Source: Climacteris rufus (taxonomy: Eukaryota > Chordata > Aves > Passeriformes > Climacteridae). Taken from it: a stretch of 64,000 bases of DNA. Position numbers and translations under genes: made by a program. The DNA is taken from positions 310,001 to 374,000 of the forward strand of contig VZRZ01005377.1 in NCBI GenBank assembly GCA_013398175.1. The letters are read 5' to 3'. Of this stretch, positions 11,938 through 23,520 are shown one piece after another. The first letter of the stretch is position 1. Each line of letters begins with the position of its first letter. A model generated the notes under the pieces. It had not been told where the DNA came from and ran no database searches. It worked only from the letters and a program-made list of their open reading frames with translations.

Positions 11938-14611
11938 ACCAGAAGTCAAAAACTTCTCTTCTACTGTTTTTCAGCTGTCAGTCTATGTGAAAAAGTTTTA
12001 CTGCTATCACACACCAGAGTAAAAGCCTTTTCAATTCCATTCCAGAAGGTTATGAGTGTAGGCACTGGGCTATACTGGTATTACTTTTTGGAGTTTGTTC
12101 TCTTCAAGCTTTAAAAAAATTATTTCTATTAAGAGAAATTAAATCTGGGAAGTGGGAAGTAGCCACCCCAGTGGCTGAGTCTCCCCAACAAGATTTAATC
12201 TGATCCGATGTATCAGAGTGTTTTAGTTGTTCCTGGAAGGAATTGAACATGAGACACTTGTGCAAAACTGTTGATGAATAAAGATGGCACAGTAATTTTT
12301 ATATGTGAGAGCTATCTATTTGATTGCTTCAGCTTTAAGGTAGTTCATCACAGTAATTCGCCCTGTGTTGCCTCTTTAACTTCATACCACAGTTTCCCAT
12401 CAGTCCGATTAGAAATGGCAGTGCCTTTATTAGATTAATCTTTCTTTCTCTTTCTTCCTTTCAGTATCTCTGACCCCAGGACAAAGCAAAGCCTACCATG
12501 CAGCCTGTACTGCAAGGGTGATGGTGCTCACAGCTAAGGGTCCAGAGCACAGAGGGAGTTTAAAACCAACACTTCAAATTGTAACTGTTTGATATGCACA
12601 CACCTTTCCTCCTCTTACCAAAAAAACCCCCCAAAACTTTCCTGTTTCTAAGCAGATAGCCAGAAACTTGCTTACACAAAACCAGGTCTGTTTACTTTAC
12701 TATATAAATAAACATCAGCAAAATTAATAAAGTAGTAAACATACTACCTTTGAGGTTTGGCTTTGAGACTTCTTTTGCAAATTATATTTTACAGGGAATC
12801 CAATTTTCTTTATCTTGAGTTCAAACAGAAGTTATGTCATTCATGGGCATATAGCATCCAAACTGTTTTGTTTGGATCCCAGAATCCTTTTATTTCTCAT
12901 TAAGTGCATTCAGCACTTACTCATTTACATTTACACAAACCGTTTGATAATTATTCTAGAGGGACCAGTTTGTTTTGCTGTCTTGCTTAAATCAAAATGT
13001 TTGCATGTAGCTAACTTCTAGTTTTTAACTAAAGCCAGTTGAAGCTAAAATTTTGATGTTTTTATTTACTGCAATAATATAGTGAACAAGACAGTAAGAA
13101 TTTTTATTTCATTATGTAACCAACTATCTATCAGTATAAATACTAAGTGGTTTTACTTTACTTCTGTGTAATTTTCTCATTGCTATCGTTTACCCTTTCA
13201 GTTTTAATTATCAATTTGCTTTTTCTTATATAATTTACTAATACATTTTTAACATTTTATTTACTCTAGGTTTCCCCATTAATAACGTTGTTTTTATAAC
13301 ATTGTAATTCTGAATGCTGTGTACTTCAGAGAAGATATTTCTATTTTATAGGAGATGATAAAATCTATTCTCACAGTAGAAAATCTTAACACACAGAATG
13401 GATATAGATAGAAGCACCAGGAAATGAACATTCTGAAAATTTGTAAGGGACTTCTGGATCTTGATCAGTCTACAAGACATGTAGCCTCTTAGAAATGTAG
13501 TTGGCTATGACATTTAGCAAAATTCTCCCAGCAGTACCTGAAAATCAAAAAGAATCACTGTGATAGTAGGGAAATAGACAAATATAAGAAACGAAGTCTT
13601 CAGAAAAAGAAGTGTAATTATTCTAATTGCCCCATTGAATGTATTTCAGTTAATTGTAGTTGGAGAAATGTGAATAGTAAAACATACATAGCCAAACTAT
13701 AGCAAAGGACCTAGTTGCTGTTCTCTGCAATAACAAAATATGGCCTTCAGCATGTAGTAAGAAAAGTATGTTCATTCCTTTTCAGCAGCAGAAACACAAG
13801 TAGTTTTTGTAATTTGAACTGATTTAGTTAGTGTGTACAGAGGGAAAAGAAATACCATTTGGATTTTTCCTGCTGCATGTATGAAGCAACTTAACAATAC
13901 CTTTAGAAAACAGCATGTGCTGGGAGGAACCCATCATACCAACTCACTACAAGAGGATCTCATGATGCGTCACAGATATTTTTGTCTAATGTAACACTTT
14001 GATATCCACTTACATCTGAGCAATTTGCATAGATCGTAGATCTTGAGAGAGTCAGATAATAATGTTATTTGTTTCTGTACCAGATGCACTGGCCTACATG
14101 CCAGGTGCTAAGGATTCAAAACCTCTTTGCACCTCTTTGCTAATGACCAGTGAATTGGTCAATCTTTGGATTCCACCACCAGTGGGGATGGCAGCACTCA
14201 CAGAAAGATGCAGGCAAAGTCATTAAAAGGGAACAGCTGTGTGCAACAATTTCCTCATAACCTGTCTTATCCTGAGGAGCTTTGGGTATATTAGAAAATG
14301 TCTGGTAACACCTATACTTACCAAAACTATCTGCTATTGCTCAGTGGATTAAAGATCTTTCAATATTGCTGTCCAATAGTTTTTTTGACAGCTATGTAGC
14401 TGATGTTGTAAACACAGCAAAATCTCTTAATTTAGGTAATTTAAGAACTGCCTTCTGGGCTGATCCAAGATATTCTCAACACTTGTCAGGGAAAACATTT
14501 AGCTTGCAATGCCCTCTAGAGGCAGATTTGCCATAGTAGTTGTGGAGACCACAGATATGCTCCTCACTTTTCTGATCCAGTACTGGAGCTTTCAAGAAAC
14601 AGGTTTGGGTT
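11938..14611. other. AT-rich non-coding DNA, no gene seen
   Basis: No gene or clear transposon seen. A pyrimidine tract ending in cag near 12465 resembles a splice acceptor but is followed by no convincing coding exon. A 10-bp direct duplication (acctctttgc twice) sits at 14121-14140. Confidence 0.55.
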
Positions 14612-14654
14612 ATTTTTTTTTCTTTTTTTTTTCTTTTTTTTTTTTTTTTTTTTT
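14612..14654. repeat. Poly-T tract
   Basis: A 43-base run that is nearly all T, broken only by two C residues, followed by an AT-alternating stretch (aaatacatatatataa). It could be the A-tail of an antisense retrocopy, but I recognise no retrocopy next to it. Confidence 0.9.
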
Positions 14655-15095
14655 AAATACATATATATAAGCCATATGTCACATTTCTACAGGAACAGAG
14701 TTCTAGAAACATTTAGGGGCTCTGCAACTGATCTAGATGCCTCATTCTGGACTTGTACTGAAGGTGCTTCCAATTGAGGTAGGGCCATATTTCAACTGCA
14801 TAGCAAGATGGTGATGCTTGCAAACAATAATGGCTTTTTACACACTGATGCTTGACACTAAATAAGACTCTGAAAACATCCAAATTAAAAATATTTCTAA
14901 CAGCTTACTGTTATTCCAAAGGAAGTGTTTGTAACATGCCTTCCATAAATCCATGACTCTCCGTTTAAGGAATTTAGAAGTTCTTTTTAGTGAAATGATG
15001 TTGTCTGTCTTTTCCTGGCAGCATGGGCTACTATACTCAGAAAAGAAGAGACTGAAAAGCAAAGGGTGAGCACAATTCCTCAATATCAATACCTG
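14655..15095. other. Non-coding DNA, nothing recognised
   Basis: No gene, repeat family or structured motif seen. A 94-codon antisense frame starting at 15122 has no family resemblance and runs into the local duplication. Confidence 0.5.
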
Positions 15096-15171
15096 GGTTA
15101 TCCCATATTTAAGCAGAAACACTACAACTATGAGGTTATCCCATATTAAGCAGCAACACTACAACTACAAG
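15096..15171. repeat. 38-bp tandem duplication
   Basis: Copy one at 15096-15133 and copy two at 15134-15171 both read ggttatcccatatt(t)aagcag, then (a/c)aacactacaacta. They differ by one T insertion/deletion and a few substitutions, so this is a fairly recent local duplication. Confidence 0.85.
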
Positions 15172-16196
15172 GGAGTCACATCCATGTCGTCTGAAACAGA
15201 ATTTGAGTCTTGAAGCTTTCATTTGTCTGAACTTCATTAGTAAAAGATTTTTTTTGGGATGAATTTTCTTTCACTAGTTGACAGAGCTTTCTGGTAGGCC
15301 TGAAAAATGTCAGCAAAGAGGCTCAGGCAATGCCAGCTTGGCTTCATTTTCTTCCATCTTTTAATAGTTCAGCTCATTAATGAGAAAATCATCTGGCTGC
15401 TGGCACAATCAGATGCAGTCACTTATCAGTACATTGAGTTCAGTTTATAGTACTCCGATTCATATTCATGATCAGAAGAAGCAGTGGAGCAATTCATTTG
15501 TGCACTGCTGCATTAAGCAATCACTGCCAAAATGTGACATATTGAGAGTTTGCATTAAACGGCTTCCTTTGAGAATCTCTCAGTAAAGAAATTCCTAAGT
15601 GCAGAAATCCATTGAGATAAATCACTCAGCCACTTCAAGATAAACATTGAGATTCCATGTATATAACATTTTGCTAAAAAAGAAATCCATTCACTGGTGC
15701 TGTTATATGTGTGACTTGATCACATCCTCAAAAGCAAGTTTAGTTTATTATAATAGCTAATAACGTGTACAAATTAGATTGGAATTATCCCAAACTGAAC
15801 CTCCTTTCTTACTCTTAATTTATTTATGCTGTCTAGTGAAAGTTAAGGTTGTTTTTGTTTTGGGTCAAGATATTTAACAATGTCAAACCCCAACTTTCTA
15901 CATTCTGTATGTCAAGGTACAAATAAGGGGCACTTGCAATTGCAGTCTGGACATGCTTACAATGATTCCATTTTTAGGAAGGGACAGTGCTTTTAAATTT
16001 GAGAGACATGCATCTTGTGTACTACTCTGAGAAGAAGGTGAAGCCAGGTTTAATCACCTTCTCACTTATTCTAAGTTTGTACCATGATATAATCGTGATT
16101 CTTTGTCCATATGCTTCATTTGATTGCATCAGATCATTTTCTACTGTCAACCTTTATCATCTTTTCTTCAGGTTTGTAAGTCTAAGCTACTCAATG
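15172..16196. other. Non-coding DNA, nothing recognised
   Basis: AT-rich sequence with no gene or transposon recognised. The 98-codon plus-strand frame that enters the GGAA repeat is not supported by any homology. Confidence 0.5.
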
Positions 16197-16250
16197 GGAA
16201 GGAAGGAAGGAAGGAAGGAAGGAAGGAAGGAAGGAAGGAAGGAAGGAAGG
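16197..16250. repeat. (GGAA)n microsatellite
   Basis: Perfect GGAA repeat of about 13.5 units (54 bases) with no interruption, so it is probably length-polymorphic. GGAA is the core of ETS-factor sites. Whether this array binds such factors cannot be told from sequence. Confidence 0.97.
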
Positions 16251-17315
16251 GCGGGCTGTAAATCTGTGATCGCTCATACATAAGCAAAATAGGTGCTAAA
16301 TCCTTTGAATGTGTCCTCAATGTAGTTTTTCTCAATTGAGTAGGATTGTTCTTGGTTTTTCTCAATGGTATTTTGACCAAAATCTGGGCCAGTGAATCAC
16401 TGTCAAAAGGAGAAAATATGCATAGTATGTAAAGAAAATATTAAATGGGCTGCTCATATTTTATGTTTTGGCAGCAATAATAATTGCACTCATGCCTAGT
16501 AGTCAGCTGTGTTTCAGCACTGACCCAGTTGCCTACATGGGTCTCTTGTTGCTTCAGAAGACATTTACTGGCTTCATTTTTCTTATTTTTCTAATCTGTG
16601 TAAGATAGATGAGATTCCTGTGTACCTGCTAAGAATCATTCACCCCCTTGGTTTTCTTTCTTTGTTTGATCTTTGCTTTTATCCTCCCACTGGATCCGTT
16701 TCTCCTGCATCATAGGATAATTCTGCTATATGGGGTAAAAATTAATGGCATAAAAAAGCTTTGATGGAAATTAGTTAAAGATCAATTGGGAGTAAAAAGC
16801 TCAAATCTTTAAAATATTTGTGTTTGCAATATTTCTTTCCCTCTTAAGATCCTGTATCTCCTCCACCACCAAGTCTTGCCATCTGCAGATGAGGCGAGAA
16901 TTGGTTTGCCATCAATCTTTTGCTCTAGACAGCAGAGCAAATGGAGTATTCTGAAGCAGTCTGTGTGGTTCTTAAAGAACACCTAGACTTTTATTTGAAA
17001 AGAAAGATCTTTCTGACTTCCTCACAATCTCCTGAACACCCCTTTAACAGTGCCATAAACATAATAATTTCAAACATAAAAGTAACTATTTGACTGAATA
17101 GTTTTATATCTTAATCCCACTCAGCATATATCAAGGTATCTAATATTTTCTAAAATTTAGGATAATCCTAAATCCTCCTTAGTCCAGATGATTACTGAAA
17201 TAATCCATGTTGCTAGGCTCTGTTTCCAAAGCCTTTTATAATCAATACGATCAGCTACAACTCCCCTGAAGTACATAGTTGTGTAGTGTTAAACTACATA
17301 CAGAAGCACGGAGAA
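16251..17315. other. Non-coding DNA, nothing recognised
   Basis: AT-rich unique sequence with no gene, transposon end or structured motif recognised. Confidence 0.5.
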
Positions 17316-17376
17316 ATATATATGTATGTATATATATATGTATGTGTGTGTATGTGTGTGTGTGTGTGTGTGTATC
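17316..17376. repeat. TA/TATG/TG compound microsatellite
   Basis: Alternating purine-pyrimidine tract that moves from TA and TATG units into TG units, including eight or nine successive TG. Such tracts can adopt Z-DNA. It marks the left edge of the repeat island that runs to about 20.5 kb. Confidence 0.93.
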
Positions 17377-17489
17377 TAAATACACTGTCTGCTCCCAGGA
17401 ACTTGTACTAACAAGCTGCTGGGTTTGTTTTTTTTTTTTTTTATGAACAGACTTGGAAGTTTTTTTTTTCTTGAATGCCATAACATCCT

Positions 17490-18328
17490 TGTTCTGACAT
17501 TTTCAAAGACAGAGTGCTGACCCGAAGTGCAGCCAGGATGAACCATTGTTATGACTGAAGCCCACTCTCATGCAGCCCATAAACAGCGGTACAAAAGGAG
17601 GCCCTTGGAGCTCTCCTGGACCCCAGCAAGCTCCGACCAGCAACCTCCCTGTGAGTGGGGCCTCTCAGAGCCAGGGAGCTCTCCAGTTTGCCATACTCAG
17701 AGGATCACTGAACAATGGCGAATCCTGGGCCGCTGCCCCCACTCCTCGAGGCTCAACCCTTTGCCCTGTGAGAAGATGCAAAGGCATCTGAAGGGAGCAT
17801 TTCACTGACTGAGAGGGGACTCCTTCGCAGGTACCCTGCGCTGGCTCTTTATGCCTGTGTGCATACAAGTGTGCAAATGCTATGGTAAATCTGGGGGAAA
17901 TGCTGCTCTCCTGCATGATGTTTAAGTATTTGATATCTAAGTAAGTTAGGCCTATAAGTAAGTTATATTAAATTATAAATCAGATGCTGTTACGTGTTGT
18001 TTCTTTGCAAAACTGTTAAGTTATAAGTCAGGTTAAAGTACCGTTGAGTTTGAGTGCTGTTAATCTGTTAGACCATATTCCTCTTTGTCCTTTCTATCCT
18101 TTTGTCGCACACACCCAAACACCCCCTCCCCAAACACACACACTCACACACACTGATAGTTCTTGGTTCATTTCTGTTTAGATTGATTGATTGGATTTTG
18201 TTTGTTGCTTTTTTCCTTGGAGTGCCTTAACCATCTCATAAGTAGTGGAGTGAGCCTTGCCAACGAACACTGTTGCTTAATATTAAATCTGCTTTTTATT
18301 GAGACCCTTGCTGGTGATTCTTTAAGCA
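17490..18328 (+). mobile_element. Possible LTR-type element remnant
   Basis: This block differs from its surroundings. Its left half (17500-17830) is GC-richer. Its middle resembles the middle of avian endogenous-retrovirus LTRs as I remember them (taagtcaggttaaagt and gagtgctgttaatctg near 18020-18070). Its right half ends with a polyadenylation-like taatattaaatctgc followed by a segment closing in ...tttaagca at 18328, where an LTR 3' end would fall. The left border and a target-site duplication were not found. It touches the ACTGGGA minisatellite on the right. The short frames inside show no retroviral protein. It could instead be an unrelated old repeat. Confidence 0.35.
18109..18153. repeat. 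CA-rich low-complexity tract
   Basis: Imperfect CA/ACCC-rich run inside the LTR-like block. It is simple sequence with no other signal. Confidence 0.8.
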
Positions 18329-18349
18329 AACTCCAACATTGCTTTGTAA

Positions 18350-19602
18350 CATTGGGACCATACTGGGGGCTACTGGGAGCAATTGGGAATGGCAGGTGTG
18401 TGCTGGAGTCAATTGTGATATACTGGGAGTGAAAGAGTTGTATGGGGGGAAACGGGAACCATGCTGAGGCAACTGGGATAACTGGAAATGAGCATGCTGA
18501 GAGCATCTGGGGTATACTGGGAGTGTCTGTAATGATACTGGATGGAACAACACTGGGAACAACTGGACCATGCTGGGGGCAACTGGAAATGGCTGTGTCT
18601 ACACTGGGGCCACTGAGATCATACTGGCAGTGACTGGGACTATAGTAGGGGCAACTGGGTGCAACTGGGATCACACGAGGAGGAACTGGGAGCGACTAGA
18701 ACCGTGCTGGAGGCCAATGGGATCATACTGGGGTCACACTGGGAGAGACTGCGCCCATGCTGGAGGCAACAGGGTCCATACTGAGGGTGACTGAGATTGT
18801 ACTGGGAGTGACTAGGAGCATGCTTGGGGCAATTGGGACCACATTGTGGGCAACTGGGAGCAACTGAGACTAGACTGAGGGTGACTGGGAGTGGCTGTGA
18901 GCAACTGGGATCAGGTTGGAAGCTGCTGGGAGGAACTGGGAGCAACTGGGAGCATGCTGGGCCAACTGGGATATAATGGAAGAGACTGTAAGCAACTGGG
19001 ATCATACTGGGAGTGACTGGAACCATATCGGGGGTGATTGGGAGCAACTGGGGTCATGCTGCGAGGAAATGACATCACACTGGGAGTGGCTGGGATATTG
19101 GGATATTGGGAGTGACTGTGATATTGGGAGTGACTTGAACCACACTGGGATCATAGTGGGAGTGGTGGGAAGTGACTAGGATCATACTGGGGGTGATTGG
19201 ATCATCATGGAAGTGACTGGAACCATCTGTGAGTGTCTACAATTACACTGGGATCATACTGGGAACGACTGGAATTATAGTGGATGTGAATGAAACCTGA
19301 CTTGGAGTTACTGGGAGCTACTGTTCCCATGCTGGGAGCCAACTGGACACATGCTGGGAACAACTGGGACCTTGGGCTACTGGAAGCAAATGGGAGGAAC
19401 TGGCATCATATTGGGAGCAGCTGAAAGAAACTGGGATCATACTGGAAGCAACTGGGACCACACTTTGGGCTACTGGGAGCAACTGGGAGAGGCTGGGATC
19501 ATACTGAGAGCAGCTCTGACCACACTCTGGGCCACTGGTAGAGAGACTGGGATCATACCAGGAGCAACTGGTACCAAATTTTGGGCTACTAGGAACAGCT
19601 GA
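18350..19602. repeat. ACTGGGA minisatellite array (about 1.25 kb)
   Basis: A continuous diverged tandem array built on an ACTGGGA core that returns every 10-12 bases or multiples of it. Typical links are actgggagca, actgggatcat, actgggagtg and actggaaccat. Groups of three give loose higher-order units of about 32-34 bases. The plus strand is G-rich and nearly free of the opposite composition. Arrays of this type are familiar from bird genomes, especially GC-rich or terminal regions. Frames crossing it stay open for up to about 168 codons antisense only because the unit contains few stops; they are not genes. The array passes directly into telomere-like repeats at 19603. Confidence 0.92.
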
Positions 19603-19816
19603 GTTAGGTTTAGGGTTGGGTTGGGTTGAGTTGGGCTAGGATTATGGTCAGGGTTAGAGCTGGGCTACCGTTAGGGTTTAGCAGTGGTTAGGGTTAGGGT
19701 TAGGTTTGGGTTAGGATTATGGATAGCATTGGATTTAGGGTTGCATTAAGGGTAGAGTTAGGGTTAGGGTTACAGTTAGGGTTAGGGTTAGGATTATGGA
19801 TAAGGTTAGGGTTATA
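19603..19816 (+). repeat. Interstitial telomere-like (TTAGGG)n, left part
   Basis: Degenerate vertebrate telomere repeat with the G-rich strand on plus. Perfect TTAGGG runs survive around 19688-19710 and 19757-19790, mixed with TTTAGGG, TTGGG and TTAGGATTATGG variants. It is the first half of an array interrupted by the LTR-like insert at 19817-20090. The variants rule out a working chromosome end in this state. Confidence 0.93.
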
Positions 19817-20090
19817 TGGCAGGGAGATGCAGCGATCTGAATAATGAGATAGCACATGCCTTGGTTTGCAAAGGTCGAGAGCCAGCCAGCAGCAGCCCAT
19901 TTATTGTATTGTCCTTTTCTATAATAGGAACCCAGGTATATGATTGGCTGGGTCCTACCCTGCCCCAGTCCAGAATACATAGCAGAAGAACAATAACAAC
20001 AGGTGCTTATCTTATTGTTTTCATACTTTCCATGTGGGAGAAGGATTTTTCCCACTAGCAGACCCAGGTAGAAAGCCTTGGACCACTACA
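19817..20090 (-). mobile_element. Probable solo LTR inserted in telomere-like DNA
   Basis: A 274-bp non-telomeric block cleanly interrupts the TTAGGG-like array. On the minus strand it has the form of a retroviral LTR: it begins TGTAGTGG (complement of 20083-20090), carries a CCAAT box (complement of 19943-19947) and an AATAAA signal (complement of 19900-19905) in the expected order, and ends ...CCCTGCCA at 19817. The TGTAGTG start recalls alpharetrovirus-like or ERVK-type avian LTRs. No internal viral genes are present, so it would be a solo LTR left by recombination. A target-site duplication is not clear: agggtta on the left and aggggta on the right are similar but imperfect, and the surroundings are repetitive. 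Confidence 0.65.
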
Positions 20091-20402
20091 GGGGTAAGGT
20101 TAGTGTTATGGATAAGGTTAGGGTTAGGGTTAGGATTAACATTAGTTTTATGTTAAGGTTAGGGTTTGGTTAGGATCAGGGTTTGCATTAAGATTGCATT
20201 AGGGTTAGTTTTATATTTAGGTTTAGGGTTAGTTTTAGGTTTAGGGTATCAGAGTTAATGTTTGGGTTAGGGTTTTGCTGCGGTTAGGTTTAGGGTTATT
20301 GTTAGCATTAGGGTTTGTTTTAAGGTTAGGATTGGTTTAAGTTTATCATTAGGGTTGGGATTGTGTAAACATCAGGGTTAGGGATAGGTTTAAATTTAGT
20401 TT
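20091..20402 (+). repeat. Interstitial telomere-like (TTAGGG)n, right part
   Basis: Continuation of the telomere-like array with the same strand orientation. It is more diverged than the left part: TTAGGG mixed with TTTAGG, GTTAGCATTAGGG and ATTAGGGTTGGG variants, fading into AT-rich sequence near 20400. Confidence 0.9.
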
Positions 20403-20403
20403 T

Positions 20404-20520
20404 ACATATATACATATATGTGTGTGTTTATGTTCTTATATATCTACATCTATCTATATATTTATTTATATATATGCACACACACACACACACATACACA
20501 GACATGCATATATTGTATAT
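20404..20520. repeat. AT/TATC/CA compound microsatellite
   Basis: Tracts of acatatatacatatatgtgtgtg, then tatcta/tatata, and an uninterrupted CA run near 20475-20494, ending in catatattgtatatg. It closes the repeat island on the right. Confidence 0.9.
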
Positions 20521-23328
20521 GAAAATTTGTCTAGCTCTCTGCCCATCACATTTGTGCAGAGGTGTTTTACGGGTATATATATTGCTGTGATTTCACAAGA
20601 GTTCTTGTCTCTTATTCAGAATATAGCCTCTTCTGTGCTGCTGCTGCTGCAGATATCAAAAGGAATAAACAGTAATTCAAAGGGAAAATACAGTATGAGT
20701 GCCATGCCAAACAGGGAAAGAAAGTAGTGACTGGAAGAACCATTGGAACCATCTTGGTCATGTTGTCCAGCCAGTGACAGATATTGCAAATTTTGTGAAC
20801 TCTTTATCCAGGCTTTATACAGGAAAATGGAAGACAAAGGACTGTTCTGGGCAACAGCATGAGTCACTGAGTTCTTTATGCAAGCCAGTAATGACAATAG
20901 TTCTTAATCTATGGTGCAATGACTCAGAGCTGGATCTCTGTGGTAAGGAATTAACTGCCAACTTACTGCTGCCCCTGAGAAGGCAGGAATTCTGACTGAG
21001 ATCACTTTCCCTGCCTGGTACCACAGCTTCTGCAACTTGTTAGTTCATCACTTGCAATCTAATGACAGCTGAGGAGGATGAGCGTGACAGACATTTGTGT
21101 CTGTAAGCATCGAGAGAGAGCTTATGTCTGACCTACTTCTGCAAATGATTAACACATGATTTAGTTCTCATTCATTTCCATTCGTGGTCATATATCTCAC
21201 AGCTGTTGCTGGACACCAAGAATTGGGAAAGGTTTTTGATAACTCTATACAAATTCATAATCAAACAGTGAGATCTGATAATTTACAATAGTAAGTTGTT
21301 TTCTTGTTAAAAAATAAGAATACTTGCTCCTGTTGTTCTGAAGTTTTTATTTTTGTTTAACAATCAGCACATTCTAGAAATATGAAAACAGTGATGGTGT
21401 ATTTAATTTCTCATAAAAACTATCAGTATGCTTATTTAATTTCTCACAGCTACTGTGTTGAGATGAAATCACCTATGTTATAACAAGTCTAATAATCATC
21501 TTTGAGATGTTTAAAAGATTTCCAAGTGTATGTATTCTTTTTCAACATTTTATTTTTACGGTGAAGACTGCTTGATTCCCTCTCCAGTATAATTGTACCA
21601 AAAGGGACAAGGTACTTTTTCTGCATAGATATTTAACCCACTTACATCTCTGTCATGATACCAAAGAAAAAGTTGTGAATCTATGGCCAACAGGGAACTA
21701 GCAGTGCTGCAATAGTCCCACATGTGTGCATTTAGAAATTCATAGCTTTGTTAGGAATAGCATGTGGAAGTTGGTTTGATGCTCAATAGCAGCCTGGTAG
21801 TTGACCACATCTGGACTGGGAGAGTATCTCCACTCACTGAAAATGTTTCTGGCAGATTTACTCATCTACCTATCTGCTATCTAAAAATGCAAAGAGGCAC
21901 GTTGTGCAAGCATTGCCCTTTTGAGGGAGATTTTAGAATGTCTGAGTAAGGGCATGTATGTGTGAGGGTTTGTACACTCACAATTTGCTTCAATTCAGAG
22001 AGTAATACAATTTTTGAAAATCTTTCCCATTATATTATCTTCTGAGATCCCCACCAATGACAAATGTAAAATCTGGCTCTTTTGAGTATCTTTATTTCTG
22101 TCTGCTATAATTTTTTTCTGCCTGTTTGGCTCTGTCTTGATGATGATTGCTCCAAATATTGACAGATTTCGACAGTACCTGCTTACCTCTCACTGGTCTT
22201 TATATCCACTCTGCACGCATCTGACTGGTGTAGACAAACTTGTAAAGGTGGTCAGACGCAAAAGATTTCCACAGCTGTTCTTCTTGAGGGTATTCAAGCT
22301 GGGAAAATATGTTCTTCCATCATGGATTTTTTAAAGAGCAGATAAAGAATTGGCAAAGAAAGTACAGGTTTTTTTACAAAGCTGATTGTACTACCGGGGT
22401 GAAAAAAATTGTTCTGACAATTTAAGAAATAATAAAAAAATTGAAACTTGTGTTTCAGGCTTGTGAATATTTGTTATAATTTTGTTATTCATAGATTTTT
22501 CTCAGTCCAGCAGCTAATCATAACTAATATTTTTTTTTTAGGGTGTGTGTTTATGTCCATTTGGAAAGAAAATAACAATGTCTTTGCCAATGGTTCTTGA
22601 GAATTCTTTCTTCTGGGGAATCTCAGATTCTATTATAAATATGAAGAGCTCATATAAACAGCTGAAAGTTGAAAGACTCAGATTTTCTCCTCATTATGTG
22701 TACATAAAGATAGATGGAGACAAGATTCACCTTGAACAAGTCACTACTAACCTTCTGCTGAGCTTGAGAACTAGTAGGCTGGCCCAGTTTTTTCACTGAT
22801 AAAAGGAGTCTGGCCATGCTGTTTTCTCAAAATATGTTGATAAACTGTCTCTTCACAGCAAGAACACATTTAGCTGATACATCTGTTACTCAGATTGTCA
22901 CATAGAATTAGCAAATCAATTCAAATATTAAGTATTTTGTTGCTATCTAGGAGTTAGAAGCAAGCACTAGGGGGATCAGTCTTGGCATTTTCTATGCAGA
23001 ATTTTTAAATTAATCATCTTAGAAAAAAATGAGTAATATTCTCTGATGAGATAAAGTAGTTAAGGATGAAAAAAGGACCTTAGAAATACACTAAATTTCA
23101 TAAGGAGAAAGAGAGAGAGAGATTTACAAGAGAGAGAGTTACAAGAAAGATTTAAAATTCACAGAAGTGCTCTCCTGATCCTGTCCAATGGGTTCCTGAG
23201 AAGACAATTACAGTGGTTATAGAATATTTGTCCCAATCCAAAGTAACTGAAAAGCAAAAGGAAAAGGTGCAGTGTGAAATAGCATTCAGAGGACACCAGT
23301 GCATTCACAAAATAGGACTATGGGGACC
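20521..23328. other. Unique non-coding DNA, no gene seen
   Basis: No recognised gene or transposon. Overlapping short frames around 20.6-21.0 kb have no family resemblance. A short GA-rich patch (gagagagaga with a partial duplication) lies at about 23107-23140. A T-run ending in ag near 22541 looks like a splice acceptor but lacks other support. Confidence 0.55.
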
Positions 23329-23520
23329 TGTCATGGTTTAACGCCAGCCAGCAACTGAGCCCCTGCAGCCACTCACTCACTCCCCCACCAGCAGGAGAGA
23401 ATCGGAAGGGTAAAATCTGGAAAATTTATTGGGAATGGGATTGTGGTGGGCACCAAGCTGAAGGAGGAAATAAAAGGCCAAGTGAGAAGGGAAGTAAGTC
23501 AGAAGAATGATGGGGCCTGT
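23329..23520 (-). mobile_element. Neoavian-type LTR fragment, antisense
   Basis: Starting at 23329, tgtcatggtttaa, gccagccagcaactgagc and cactcactcactcccccacc follow the reverse complement of the 3' end of an LTR that I know as abundant in many neoavian birds. The match is good for about the first 100 bases (to roughly 23430, including a tttatt that would be an antisense AATAAA); beyond that it is uncertain. The bases before the start (tggggacc) and near 23511 (tggggcct) are similar and might be an imperfect target duplication, or chance. No coding content. Confidence 0.6.

Noticed and set aside
18168..18674. 168-codon minus-strand frame rich in Pro, Ser and Val
   Set aside because: It lies largely over the ACTGGGA minisatellite; the repeat-like residues follow from the DNA unit, which has few stops on this strand. 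The same explains the 135-codon minus frame at 18640-19047 and the plus frames alongside.
19735..20055. 106-codon minus-strand frame across the LTR-like insert and TTAGGG repeats
   Set aside because: It runs through the LTR and telomere-like DNA; the L-T-L-T tail is just translated telomere repeat.
19603..20402. Active telomere or true chromosome end
   Set aside because: The repeats are degenerate, interrupted by an LTR-like insert, and followed by more than 43 kb of ordinary sequence.
16197..20520. CRISPR array, because of regular repeats
   Set aside because: Units are contiguous with no distinct spacers, and the sequence is vertebrate nuclear DNA.
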